DNA of 64,000 bases, taken from Marisediminitalea lipolytica (lineage in GTDB: Bacteria > Pseudomonadota > Gammaproteobacteria > Enterobacterales > Alteromonadaceae). The position numbers and the translations under genes are program-made. The stretch covers positions 62,001 through 126,000 of the forward strand of contig NZ_MJIC01000010.1 in the NCBI RefSeq assembly GCF_001758465.1, written 5' to 3'. The notes beneath the pieces were generated by a model. That model did not search any database. It had not been told where the DNA came from and saw only the letters and a program-made list of their open reading frames with translations. Positions 8,370-16,346 of the stretch are shown here, in pieces (positions within the stretch are counted from its first letter, which is position 1; every line of letters starts with the position of its first letter).

Positions 8370-9507
8370 GCAATGCACCCTTTGCGAGTCATCCGAACTG
8401 GCTCTGCTGTGGGATTTGCCGCAATTGCCGTTATCCGAGACCTTTGGTAAATATGATCCGGACTTTTTAAGTTACGACCAGCAACTGGTGATATGTGACC
8501 AGTGCGGGCATGTTCAGCTCAAATGTCAGCTGGCACCAGAAGTCATGTACAACCAGGATGATTACCACTACAAAACGGCAAATTCAGGCGCAACGCAACG
8601 TCGTTTTGCCTGTTTGCACCAGTTTATTCAAACGCATCTGACTAAACGGCCAGAGGTTGTGGTGGATATTGGTGGTAATGACGCGTCACTGGTTAATGTC
8701 TTTGATTGCCCGGTTAAGTACGTGGTTGATCCCAGTATTAGTGAGTCTGGTTTGATCGACGGCGTGCAGTTTATTAAAGGCTTTGCTGAGTCCGTTGATT
8801 TTAGTGCGTTGCAAGCTGATGTGGTGGTGTTCTCCCATGTGCTTGAGCATATGGTCAGTCCTAAAGCCTTTATCAGTCAGCTTTTTTCTTCGTGCGATGA
8901 CACGACGGTGTTTGCGTTAGAAGTACCGTGCTTCGATCGTCAGATAGAAGCGCTAAGATTTGATGCATTTTTCCATCAGCACTTACATTATTTTCATGCA
9001 CAATCATTACGCTATGTTATTGAAAGCGGTGGTGGTGAAATAATCGCAATGGAGCCAAGCTCTGTGCCTACCTGTGGTGGCGCACTCATGGTAGTGTTTA
9101 AAAAAAACGCACAAAAAACGGCGGTGAAGCACACCGATACCGATATAACCGCAACGCGAAAAGCGGTGTTTGGCAAACAACTGGCCGTATTTAAACAGCG
9201 TAATCAGGCTATTTCGACTTGGTTGGGTTTGCAGAAAAAAGTGTATGGCTATGGTGCCAGCTTGTTGTTACCCGTGATTTTTTACCACATTCCCAATGTG
9301 TCAGACGCAATTCAGGTGATATTGGATGATGACCCCGGCAAGGATGGATTGACTTATAAAAATCTGCCGGGTATTACCGTGTCATTACCAGCGCATCAGT
9401 CGTTATCCTCTGAGACCGCGATGCTGGTGACCTCCTATGAAAATATCGGTGTGTTGCAAAACGTAATAAAAGTCCGCTTCGGCGCCAACCTATTTGAAGG
9501 ATTTTAA
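8356..9507 (+). CDS. Sugar C-methyltransferase-type protein with N-terminal zinc site
   Basis: The 383-residue protein has the three-part layout of NovU/TylC3-like sugar C-methyltransferases. An N-terminal zinc domain has two Cys pairs (Cys7/Cys10 and Cys47/Cys50). A central SAM domain has VDIGGNDAS at residues 103-111, and HVLEHM follows at the usual distance. A C-terminal Rossmann-like domain contains VYGYGAS. Such enzymes methylate a carbon next to a keto group on an NDP-4-keto sugar, so a keto-sugar intermediate is expected in this pathway. The start overlaps the transketolase C subunit by 14 bp and the gene is two bases from the next one. Confidence 0.88.
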   Translation: MKWIEQCTLCESSELALLWDLPQLPLSETFGKYDPDFLSYDQQLVICDQCGHVQLKCQLAPEVMYNQDDYHYKTANSGATQRRFACLHQFIQTHLTKRPEVVVDIGGNDASLVNVFDCPVKYVVDPSISESGLIDGVQFIKGFAESVDFSALQADVVVFSHVLEHMVSPKAFISQLFSSCDDTTVFALEVPCFDRQIEALRFDAFFHQHLHYFHAQSLRYVIESGGGEIIAMEPSSVPTCGGALMVVFKKNAQKTAVKHTDTDITATRKAVFGKQLAVFKQRNQAISTWLGLQKKVYGYGASLLLPVIFYHIPNVSDAIQVILDDDPGKDGLTYKNLPGITVSLPAHQSLSSETAMLVTSYENIGVLQNVIKVRFGANLFEGF

Positions 9508-9509
9508 TT

Positions 9510-10361
9510 GTGTCTTTATTTACTGATTTATTTGCCATGTTAGCAGAGTCGCCACAATTACATGGCCATCAAACCCCCTTTTATTCCTTCACTAATCATG
9601 TTTGTGCTGAGTATGTTGCCCGTAGCGGTTTTGCCGAAGAAACGAGTATGCCGGTTGAACTGGGCCCTTTTGGCCAGTTAATCCTGCCCTATTATTCAAT
9701 GGGAAATATCGACTCATTAAAATTGTTCGGGCTTGATGAACTCATTTTGTTCGCGTTTTACCTTAAACACCAAAAGCGCTATTACAAAGTGGCTGACATG
9801 GGGGCGAATATCGGTCTGCACAGTATACTGATGGCAAAGCTTGGCTGGCAGGTTACCGCATTTGAGCCAGATCCTGTGCACGTGAAAAAAATAACTGAGC
9901 ATATGCAGCTTAATGATGTCGACACTATCACGATCCGTGAAAATGCCGTTGCCGGACAACATTCGTTATTAACCTTTACCCGCTTACTCGGTAACCGCAC
10001 TGGCAGCCATATTAAAGGCAAGAAAAGCGAAGTGTATGGTGGCACGGAAGAGTTTGACGTGACCTGTCTGGCATTTGCCGATCTCATTACGGCTTTTGAC
10101 TTCGTTAAGATGGACATCGAAGGCGCTGAAGCTGATGCCATTTGTTCTACTTCAACCGCTCACTGGCAGCATACCGATGTGATGCTGGAAGTTGGCGGTG
10201 AAACCAACGCCGAGCGCATCTTTATTCATGCCCGGGAATTAGGTTTGTCGATGTTTAGCCAGAAAACAGGTTGGCAAAAAGTTACCGCACTGGCTGATAT
10301 GCCGACAAGTCACCGTGAAGGCAGCTTGTTTATTTCGAGTCAACACGACACGGTATGGTAA
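9510..10361 (+). CDS. FkbM-family methyltransferase
   Basis: The 283-residue protein matches the FkbM family of SAM-dependent methyltransferases, which usually O-methylate sugars. SAM-binding segments are DMGANIGLHS at residues 96-105 and FEPDP at 118-122, and the family motif VKMDIEGAE follows. Translation starts at GTG (9510), two bases after the previous stop. With the other two methyltransferases it implies a heavily methylated final sugar. Confidence 0.9.
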   Translation: MSLFTDLFAMLAESPQLHGHQTPFYSFTNHVCAEYVARSGFAEETSMPVELGPFGQLILPYYSMGNIDSLKLFGLDELILFAFYLKHQKRYYKVADMGANIGLHSILMAKLGWQVTAFEPDPVHVKKITEHMQLNDVDTITIRENAVAGQHSLLTFTRLLGNRTGSHIKGKKSEVYGGTEEFDVTCLAFADLITAFDFVKMDIEGAEADAICSTSTAHWQHTDVMLEVGGETNAERIFIHARELGLSMFSQKTGWQKVTALADMPTSHREGSLFISSQHDTVW

Positions 10362-11218
10362 GTTCCGCAAGCACAGAATTAGCCCATGACATTGTGGGAG
10401 TATGGGATGTTAATCAGCAGGATACCCGGTTAGGCAGCGTCTTTTTATTTATTCATGAGTTAAATTGTGCGCTGGATATGCCGGGCAAGATAGTGCTGCT
10501 CAATACTAACGAAAAACATCAGGCGCTGATTTCGTTGTTCAGGCGGTTTTCAAAACATCACATCGAAGTATCAGATAATCCTTATGCGGGTTTGCAGACA
10601 ACGCAGTTACTGCATAATCAAATAGCCGAATCGCGGACCAGCCGGACCGGCAGTATGCGTTATCTCGACTCGCTGTTTACTCAGGGGAGGCGAATTAATC
10701 CGCTCGCCAGCCCCGCTTATCCTCTGAAAAAATCGGCTAAAGACACAGTCATTGCTGTGCATTTAAAACACCACTTAACTGATACGCAAAGCAATGCAAA
10801 TCAGGCCTGCTGGTATGCAGCGGTCTCGAATCTGGTTGCTTTGTTCGATGATGTACAATTTGTGCTGATTGGTGATGATGTTATTGAGCTGCCATTCACT
10901 GAGCTACCCAGGGTGTCGCGCATACAAGGCAGTGTGGCAGACTACTTTGCCGTAGTGTGTGCAGCGGACGCTTTTGCAGGCATGTCCAGTGCGTTTTGCG
11001 CTGCTGCATTAGTGGGTGATAAACCTTACCGGGTTTGGAAACACATTGGTCATCATACTGAAATCATGGCCAGTGAGCTCAATCAGCATCAACAGTTTCC
11101 CTTCGCGTTGGATAATCAGCGCATGCTTATAGCATGGGATGAAACCGATTTAATAGTTAGTGAAATATCAGCAATGCTAACTACTATGCAATCTTTGAGG
11201 GCGAAACAAGGTGCTTGA
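10355..11218 (+). CDS. Unrecognised glycan-cluster protein, possibly glycosyltransferase-like
   Basis: I do not recognise this 287-residue protein. It overlaps the FkbM gene by 7 bp and the next SDR by 8 bp, so it is an integral operon member. The sequence alternates beta strands and helices. Its C-terminal half contains a glycine/serine-rich turn (AFAGMSSAF), a region ending in HQQFPFALDNQ, and MLIAWDETD. The order of these elements is similar to the partial product at the window start, which has GVCNGPAVL and QYICWDD. Both could be GT-B-like glycosyltransferases or sugar-binding proteins, which is inference only. There is no signal peptide or membrane segment, so it should be cytoplasmic. 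Confidence 0.75.
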   Translation: MVSSASTELAHDIVGVWDVNQQDTRLGSVFLFIHELNCALDMPGKIVLLNTNEKHQALISLFRRFSKHHIEVSDNPYAGLQTTQLLHNQIAESRTSRTGSMRYLDSLFTQGRRINPLASPAYPLKKSAKDTVIAVHLKHHLTDTQSNANQACWYAAVSNLVALFDDVQFVLIGDDVIELPFTELPRVSRIQGSVADYFAVVCAADAFAGMSSAFCAAALVGDKPYRVWKHIGHHTEIMASELNQHQQFPFALDNQRMLIAWDETDLIVSEISAMLTTMQSLRAKQGA

Positions 11219-12011
11219 TCTTACGGTATTTAAAAACCGCTCTGTGATGATTACCGGCGGCAGTAACGGCATTGGCGCGCATATTGTGCGGCGTCTGTTA
11301 ACCGCAGGGGCGAAGGTCATTATCGTGGATTTGTCTGCGCCGGAAATTGAATTGCCAGACAATGCTCATTTTTACCAGTGTGATCTAAGCAGCGAACAGG
11401 CAATAGCAGATTTGTTTGGCTTACCGGCTTGTCAGAGCGGCATAGATTACCTGATTAATACGGCTCGCGGCCCAAGAGGGGTTGAGCCATTGGCAGAAAC
11501 CAGTGATTCCTTTGAGGCCGGTCTGGGCGTATCGTTAAAAGCACCGTTACTGTTGGCTCAGCATTTCATCCGCCAGGCGGGGGATCCGCTGACTGCACAA
11601 CACCGGTCAATCGTTAATATTTCCTCGGTGTGCGCGCAGTCGGTAGCCCAGGAAAGCGCCAGTTACCATATCGCCAAGGCGGGCATTGAGTCTTTAACCC
11701 GGTATCTGGCTGTTTTTGCTGGTGCTAAAGGGATCCGTGCGAATGCCGTGGCACCAGGGTTTATTGTTGCTGATGTGCATCAACAGCGCTTTATGGCCGA
11801 CGATAACCAGGCGTATCGCCAAAAAGCGCTTCAGGCTCACCCGGTTAACCGCATCGGGACGGAGCAGGATGTTGCTGATGCTGTGCTATTTCTGGCTTCG
11901 CCGGCAGCAAAATTTATTACCGGTCAAACGCTCACCGTTGATGGCGGATTAAACTTAAAGGATGGCTGGCATCAGGTGGCAAATTTTGAGGTAAACCCGA
12001 ATGAGCGTTAA
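11211..12011 (+). CDS. Short-chain dehydrogenase/reductase
   Basis: This 266-residue SDR begins at GTG (11211), overlapping the previous gene by 8 bp. It has TGGSNGIG at residues 15-22 and the catalytic pair Tyr152/Lys156 in YHIAK, with NISS just before. The usual NNAG motif reads NTARG, a departure that still leaves the active site. The C-terminal GQTLTVDGG is typical of the family. It probably acts on a sugar or its precursor. The next SDR starts 11 bp before its end. Confidence 0.87.
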   Translation: MLDLTVFKNRSVMITGGSNGIGAHIVRRLLTAGAKVIIVDLSAPEIELPDNAHFYQCDLSSEQAIADLFGLPACQSGIDYLINTARGPRGVEPLAETSDSFEAGLGVSLKAPLLLAQHFIRQAGDPLTAQHRSIVNISSVCAQSVAQESASYHIAKAGIESLTRYLAVFAGAKGIRANAVAPGFIVADVHQQRFMADDNQAYRQKALQAHPVNRIGTEQDVADAVLFLASPAAKFITGQTLTVDGGLNLKDGWHQVANFEVNPNER

Positions 12012-12795
12012 CACAACGGCAAAGCCTTTAGCTATTGTAACCGGCGCAACAGCAGGGATCGGCAAGGCCTGTGTTTACCAGCTGGCAGAGCAGGGCTACG
12101 CGATTCTACTGGTGGCAAGAAATTCGCAAAAACTAACGGGTTGTGTCGCCGAACTTGCCCAGAAAGGCTTTACCGATTGCTATTTTTTATCGCTGGATAT
12201 GTATCAACCTGAGTCAGTGCACGAAATTAAAACCTGGGTAGAGCAAAGTAACTTTGATCTAACGGTTTTGGTTAATAATGCGGGGGGCGCGGAAAAAAGT
12301 GCGCCTCTGGAAGGCTTGTCGGATGAAGACTGGTCTCGAACCTTTGAAATTAACGTTTTTAATGTGGTTCGAATGTGCCGGGAGTTATTACCCTTAATGG
12401 GGGCCTCTGGCAGAATTATTAATATATCCAGCGTTACGGCTAGTGAGCCCGGGCACTTCAATCCTCACTATTCTGCGGCTAAGGCTGCTCAGAACAATTT
12501 TACCAAGCATTTTGCACAAGTTGCTGCCGCTCGTGGGGTGACCGTGAACTCTGTCTCGCCCGGAGTTATCGAAACAGAAGGGTGGCAGGCGCATATGCAA
12601 AAATCTGCTGGTGGAGCAAGTGCTGACAGCGCTCTAGAGCAAGGCCGGGATAAAGCTAGTGGCAACATTCCGTTAAAGCGACTGGGCTTACCCGCAGAAG
12701 TTGCCAGTGTGGTAGCTTTTCTCGCTAGTGAGGGCGCAGCGTATATGACCGGCAGTGATATTACAGTTGACGGTGGCAAGCGGCGTCAGTTGTAA
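12001..12795 (+). CDS. Short-chain dehydrogenase/reductase
   Basis: The 264-residue SDR has TGATAGIG at residues 14-21, NNAGG at 92-96, catalytic Tyr157 and Lys161 in YSAAK, and GSDITVDGG near the end, so it looks fully active. It is the last gene of the plus-strand sugar operon. Its stop lies one base from the stop of the converging nucleotidyltransferase gene, and no terminator hairpin fits between them. Substrate unknown. Confidence 0.88.
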   Translation: MSVNTTAKPLAIVTGATAGIGKACVYQLAEQGYAILLVARNSQKLTGCVAELAQKGFTDCYFLSLDMYQPESVHEIKTWVEQSNFDLTVLVNNAGGAEKSAPLEGLSDEDWSRTFEINVFNVVRMCRELLPLMGASGRIINISSVTASEPGHFNPHYSAAKAAQNNFTKHFAQVAAARGVTVNSVSPGVIETEGWQAHMQKSAGGASADSALEQGRDKASGNIPLKRLGLPAEVASVVAFLASEGAAYMTGSDITVDGGKRRQL

Positions 12796-12796
12796 G

Positions 12797-13513
12797 TCAG
12801 TTTTGTGCGGGACTCAAAAACTGCATACTTTCTGTTTGTGCGGCAGCATAGCTCTGGGGATTGCCAATATCCCGATGATAAGTAGTATTGGTCCAGGCAC
12901 AAATTTTTCCCAAAAGTCGCGGGATAACCTCTGTACTGATATCGCTAAAGTCAGTAGCAGCAAGCCATTTTTGGGTTGTGGCAGATAAAATATAGACCGC
13001 GCCGTTGGCCAGGTTACCCGGCGGGTTAGCGACTTTTTCGTGCATAGCGACAACGGTTTCATCGTTAAGCTCAACAATGCCGCAGGAAGAAGGGTTGTCG
13101 GTAGCAAACAGCATCATACTCATTTCGCAATGGGGTGGACGCATCCTGAAGCTATTAATAAACGCAGCTAAATCGAAAAAGGACAGATTATCAGCGTGGA
13201 TCACCAGTACATCATCACCCTCAAGCTCTGCACTGTGGTTTATCAGCGTACCAGCGGTACCGAGCAATTCAGGTTCATACCAGCAGGTAATATTGGTTAC
13301 ATGTGACCACTCGGTTTTAAGATAATCCTCTACCTGCTGATGCAGATAATGGGTGTTGATAAAGATTTCCGTAATTTCAGGGCTATTACTGAGCATGTCC
13401 AGCCAGAAACCCAAAAGAGGCTGGCCGTTAATGGGTACCAGGCATTTGGGGACGGTATCGGTAAGCGGCTTAAGCCGCGTGCCAAAGCCAGCAGCTAACA
13501 ATACGGCTTTCAC
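12797..13513 (-). CDS. Sugar-1-phosphate nucleotidyltransferase (HddC-like)
   Basis: The 238-residue protein has the NTP-transferase signature GFGTRLKPLT at residues 9-18 followed by PKCLVPINGQP, and a metal-binding HADNL segment. It would join a sugar 1-phosphate to an NTP. With the GmhA-like isomerase and the HldE-like protein in the locus, a heptose 1-phosphate guanylyltransferase (HddC-type) role is likely. A glucose- or mannose-type substrate cannot be excluded. It overlaps the HldE-like gene by 4 bp and is the last gene of the minus-strand operon. Confidence 0.85.
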   Translation of the reverse strand: MKAVLLAAGFGTRLKPLTDTVPKCLVPINGQPLLGFWLDMLSNSPEITEIFINTHYLHQQVEDYLKTEWSHVTNITCWYEPELLGTAGTLINHSAELEGDDVLVIHADNLSFFDLAAFINSFRMRPPHCEMSMMLFATDNPSSCGIVELNDETVVAMHEKVANPPGNLANGAVYILSATTQKWLAATDFSDISTEVIPRLLGKICAWTNTTYHRDIGNPQSYAAAQTESMQFLSPAQN

Positions 13514-14997
13514 GGTAATAATTCGCCAAGCTTTTGGTAAATCGATTGCTTGGAGATCGGCACGTTGCCGCGCACACCTACCTGAATACAGGAAGCAATG
13601 CTACCCACAAACGCGGCCTGCCAGATATTTGCGCCACTGGCCAGCATCAGAGCGGTGGTAACAAACATGGCGTCACCAGCACCGGCGGTGTCGATAGCGG
13701 CATCGGCAAAAGCTGGCAGATTATCGGTTTCAAGCACATTGGTGTCAGGATTCAGGTGACGAATTAAAACGCCTTCGCCGCCCAGTGTTACCAGTACATT
13801 TTTGGCGTTGAGTTTTTCGGCAACCCCTTTGGAGACTTCAATAAGGCCATTGCTGTCATCCTGAATTGTCTGTCTTGCCTCCAGTTCGGTAGGCGAGGTC
13901 AGTAACAGGTTGTTAAATTTACCCAAATCACCGGTTTGCGAAGAGGTTTGGCTGTCGGCCACAATAGGAATATTTTGCGCATGGCAAATACTGCTGATTC
14001 GGTCTACCAAAGCAGGGCACAGTAAGCCAAAGTTAAAGTCGGCAAAGAGCACAATGTCAAATTCGGCGGCGCGGCGCTCAAAATCGTTTACGAAAGCATT
14101 AATCAGCGGCGCATCTATGTCGTGGCGGCGGTACTGATTTACCCGTAACAGGGTTTTGTCCTTGGCCCGATAGCGCAGTTTATGCGTGGTTGGGCGGGAA
14201 GGATCCGTTTTAACAATGGCGTTAATGCCGTATTCCTGGAGTTTTTGTTTAGCAAACTCGCCATGTTGATCTTCACCACAGATACTAAAGAAAGTGACAT
14301 CGGCACCCAATCGGGCGCCATGGCCGGCAACAATGCCCGCGCCACCCAGGTAGCGAAAGGATTCCAGCGGACTTACCGCTATGGTGGGGTCTTCCTGGGA
14401 CATGCCGATTGCCATGCATTCCTGATATTCATCAACGATAATGTCGCCCAGAACGGCAATTTTCAGCTGGTTGAAGTTGGCCAGATAGTGTTCAACCGTA
14501 TCGCGGCTGATGTTGTAACGTTCATGATAGCCTTGCAGCAGTTGCGACAGTCTGGAGTCTTCATTGAGTTGCTGTAACAGCAGTTCGCGGCTGGATAGTA
14601 ACTTGTCGCCCGAGCTGAAAATAAGTCGTCCACCGTAACTGTCGACGATAGCCTTTTCCGGATTCTCCGCTTTGGAAAACTCTTTTCCTTTCACAATTAC
14701 GTTGGGCTGAATTTGCTTAATGACATCGAGGCGGTCACCGTTTACTACCATGACCTCATCTACACAGGACAGGGCTTTTAGCGCCATTAGGCGTTCTTCA
14801 TTATCGAAGAAGGCATGCAATGAGTCGTGCCGATCGTATAACCCCACCACCAGGATGTCAGCCTGCTCGGAGGCAAACAATAAAAAGCGCAGGTGGCCCG
14901 GGTGGATGATATTAAAATTGCCCGACACAAAGCAGAGCGATTTACCACTTTCGCGGGCTTGTATTAAGCGTTCAATCATGGCTTGCTTGGTGGTCAT
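13510..14997 (-). CDS. HldE-like bifunctional protein with reversed domain order
   Basis: The 495-residue protein joins a cytidylyltransferase-like domain (HPGH at residues 32-35 and a VKGKEF segment) to a PfkB/ribokinase-family domain. The kinase domain begins near LGDIIVDEY (about 178-186), continues through a GGAGIVAGHGA segment, and ends with the ATP-site motif DTAGAGDA at 436-443. E. coli HldE has the kinase first and the nucleotidyltransferase second, so the order is reversed here. Both active-site motifs are present. A role in phosphorylating and activating a heptose is expected. No GmhB-type phosphatase is visible in the window. The alcohol dehydrogenase gene ends 2 bp upstream. Confidence 0.88.
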   Translation of the reverse strand: MTTKQAMIERLIQARESGKSLCFVSGNFNIIHPGHLRFLLFASEQADILVVGLYDRHDSLHAFFDNEERLMALKALSCVDEVMVVNGDRLDVIKQIQPNVIVKGKEFSKAENPEKAIVDSYGGRLIFSSGDKLLSSRELLLQQLNEDSRLSQLLQGYHERYNISRDTVEHYLANFNQLKIAVLGDIIVDEYQECMAIGMSQEDPTIAVSPLESFRYLGGAGIVAGHGARLGADVTFFSICGEDQHGEFAKQKLQEYGINAIVKTDPSRPTTHKLRYRAKDKTLLRVNQYRRHDIDAPLINAFVNDFERRAAEFDIVLFADFNFGLLCPALVDRISSICHAQNIPIVADSQTSSQTGDLGKFNNLLLTSPTELEARQTIQDDSNGLIEVSKGVAEKLNAKNVLVTLGGEGVLIRHLNPDTNVLETDNLPAFADAAIDTAGAGDAMFVTTALMLASGANIWQAAFVGSIASCIQVGVRGNVPISKQSIYQKLGELLP

Positions 14998-14999
14998 GG

Positions 15000-16049
15000 C
15001 TAGTCTCCGTTGCCCGGTAGTCTGATAACTGCTCTGACGACTTTTTGCTGCTGTAAATCGGCCACTGCCTGGTTGATTTCGTTTAACGCGTAATCGTCGG
15101 AGAGAAGTTGTTGTAATGGTAGTGGCGGGTTATCGCAGCACGTTACCTGTTGAAGCAATTGTGCCGGGTCTGCGCCGCCGCCCCAGGAACCTTCGATGGT
15201 TTTGCCGCAAATCAGCTCAAAAGGATCCAGCTGAATCTTATCACCCTTTGGCGGGTGTGAGGCAAACACACACTTGCCGGTTTTCGGATTAATCAGCGAA
15301 AAGGCCGCCTCGATAGTCCGGCAACTGCCGGCAGCTTCAACGGCAAAATCAAGATACTGACCGTGGGTGACTTCAGCAACAATATCAGCCGCTGGGTGGG
15401 TGTTCGGATTAATGGTTACATGGGCACCCATCTTTTTAGCCAGTGCGAGCTTATCTTCGTTAGTGTCGATGGCAATGATTAATCCGGCCTGACAGTTAAC
15501 CGCAGCAATGAGCGCCGCCATGCCTATACCACCTAATCCTATAACACCAATGGAATTGGTGGGTTTAAGGGACAATTGATTTTGCACCATTCCCATACCG
15601 GTTGGCAGCGCACAACCAAACAACACGCCTTCTTTCAGGCCAACGGTTTCCGGCAGGCGATAACAACGGTTCTCAGACACCACACTGTAATCACTAAAAG
15701 TGGTAACAGCGCCCGCATTGAGTTTGCCGATAGGCGAATCGTACACGCAGCCCCCGGCATCAATACCGCTTCCTTTAAGCCAGCTCAGTACTACGCGATC
15801 CTGTGGGGCAACCGTGGTTACCTGCGGGCCGGTATCAATTACCGTGGCAGTGGCTTCGTGGCCAAGTAAATGTGGCAGGTAACGGTCTTCTCCCCGGGCA
15901 CCGGCAATTTCCATTAACTGACTATGGCAAATGCCGGTGTAATGGATTTTCACCAGTACCTGGCCCGGCTTTAATACCGGAATGCGGATATTTTCTATTA
16001 TATCCAAAGGCTGGCCACATTGTGTAAGCACGGCTGCTGTAATAGTCAT
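15000..16049 (-). CDS. Zinc-dependent alcohol dehydrogenase family protein
   Basis: This 349-residue medium-chain dehydrogenase keeps the catalytic zinc ligands expected of the family: Cys41 (GICHS), His64/Glu65 (GHEA) and Cys146. It has the NAD-binding loop GLGGIG at 171-176. The four-cysteine structural zinc loop normally found near residues 90-112 is missing, with only Cys101 there. It is the first gene of the three-gene minus-strand operon, divergent from flagellin. In this context it may oxidise or reduce a sugar or a small alcohol precursor. The substrate is unknown. Confidence 0.88.
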   Translation of the reverse strand: MTITAAVLTQCGQPLDIIENIRIPVLKPGQVLVKIHYTGICHSQLMEIAGARGEDRYLPHLLGHEATATVIDTGPQVTTVAPQDRVVLSWLKGSGIDAGGCVYDSPIGKLNAGAVTTFSDYSVVSENRCYRLPETVGLKEGVLFGCALPTGMGMVQNQLSLKPTNSIGVIGLGGIGMAALIAAVNCQAGLIIAIDTNEDKLALAKKMGAHVTINPNTHPAADIVAEVTHGQYLDFAVEAAGSCRTIEAAFSLINPKTGKCVFASHPPKGDKIQLDPFELICGKTIEGSWGGGADPAQLLQQVTCCDNPPLPLQQLLSDDYALNEINQAVADLQQQKVVRAVIRLPGNGD

Positions 16050-16260
16050 TATGGTTTGCTGCTTTTTAATTTGTTATTTATATTATCGGTCATATCGTCA
16101 GGGCCTTTAATATATGGGCCTGAGCCTGATTTCCGGGTTGGGTAACAACCGGTGAAAAATGCAATTATTACTAAAATTGACACCGTATCCAACGTGAAAA
16201 ACAAGATATTCAATAATCGTTCCAGTTAGTTAGCGTTTTTTTGACGCCACAGGGCATACC

Positions 16261-16282
16261 AGGGTATCGATTCGTATACCCT
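16261..16282. repeat. Inverted repeat upstream of flagellin
   Basis: AGGGTAT (16261-16267) and its exact reverse complement ATACCCT (16276-16282) are separated by 8 bases. Just upstream, ATACC at 16256-16260 forms a second small dyad with GGTAT. The element lies just upstream of the proposed flagellin promoter and could be an operator or a hairpin. No known protein site was matched. Confidence 0.5.
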
Positions 16283-16289
16283 CTAACAG

Positions 16290-16316
16290 TAATGTTGCTT
16301 ACTTTATCGCCAATCC
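16290..16316 (+). promoter_or_regulatory. Sigma-28-like promoter for flagellin
   Basis: TAATGTTG (16290-16297), an 11-base spacer, then GCCAATCC (16309-16316). Compared with the FliA consensus TAAAGTTT-N11-GCCGATAA it matches 6 of 8 and 5 of 8 positions with exact spacing. Transcription would begin near 16323 and give a leader of about 24 bases. No sigma-54 element was seen in the 297-base gap. FliA control of flagellin is the usual arrangement. Confidence 0.42.
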
Positions 16317-16346
16317 TTTGCTACACTTTGTTAAGAGGTGAAAGGT

